Under the pieces are notes generated by a model. It had not been told where the DNA came from, searched no databases, and was given only the letters and a program-made list of their open reading frames with translations. Positions 7,716-7,761 of a stretch of DNA of 7,761 bases are shown one piece after another; the stretch's first letter is position 1; each line of letters begins with the position of its first letter. The DNA is taken from contig PWJP01000227.1 in assembly GCA_003559985.1 (NCBI GenBank), forward strand, positions 1 to 7,761, read 5' to 3'. The translations under genes were made by a program, and so were the position numbers. The stretch is from Saprospirales bacterium. GTDB taxonomy: Bacteria; Bacteroidota; Bacteroidia; Chitinophagales; Saprospiraceae.

Positions 7716-7748
7716 CAAAGCTAAATAATTAATGTCAAACATGACCAA
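7716..7748 (-). promoter_or_regulatory. Predicted Bacteroidota-type promoter of the sdhCAB operon
   Basis: On the minus strand TAGCTTTG (7723-7716) is a perfect match to the Bacteroidota -7 consensus TAnnTTTG. A TTG at 7748-7746 lies 22 bases upstream, within the usual spacing to the -33 element. The -7 box ends 25 bases before the sdhC ATG, which would give a short, A/T-rich leader. A second TTTG at 7739-7736 is only 12 bases from the -7 box and is too close to be the partner. Confidence 0.62.
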
Positions 7749-7761
7749 TGGATTTGTGCAA

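Overview
The window looks like a piece of a Bacteroidota chromosome, probably from a marine or aquatic lineage related to Flavobacteriales or Saprospiria. Three things point there. One protein has a C-terminal type IX secretion (T9SS) sorting domain. The sdhCAB operon is of the Bacteroidota/Bacillus type, with a single large cytochrome b subunit. A perfect Bacteroidota-style TAnnTTTG promoter element lies in front of sdhC, and the start sites have A/T-rich leaders without clear Shine-Dalgarno sequences. No phage, IS element, CRISPR array, tRNA or rRNA is visible.

Layout. At the left edge, on the + strand, is the 3' part of a YrbL-family (kinase-like fold) gene, cut by the window boundary and ending at 363. 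Positions 364-677 are a non-coding stretch between convergent genes. It holds two copies of a ~79 bp direct repeat (91% identical), each with four 8-bp CTCAC-type units inside; the second copy ends 4 bp from the ppc stop codon. Everything from 678 to 7690 is on the minus strand. In transcription order this is sdhC (7690-7004), sdhA (6984-4984), sdhB (4929-4180), a secreted cohesin-like/T9SS protein (4144-3392) and ppc (3239-678). A promoter in front of sdhC lies at 7716-7748.

How the genes work together. SdhC, SdhA and SdhB form membrane-bound succinate:menaquinone oxidoreductase (complex II), which links the TCA cycle to the respiratory chain. PEP carboxylase refills oxaloacetate, so ppc and sdh both act on the C4-dicarboxylate pool. 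The small secreted protein sits between them with only a 35 bp gap after sdhB. It may ride on the sdh transcript, but no functional tie to respiration can be read from its sequence.

Most of the window is ordinary core metabolism. The parts most worth a second look are the duplicated intergenic repeat, the low-GC YrbL-type gene beside it, and the T9SS cargo gene placed directly behind sdhB. I saw no convincing evidence of a new multi-gene system.
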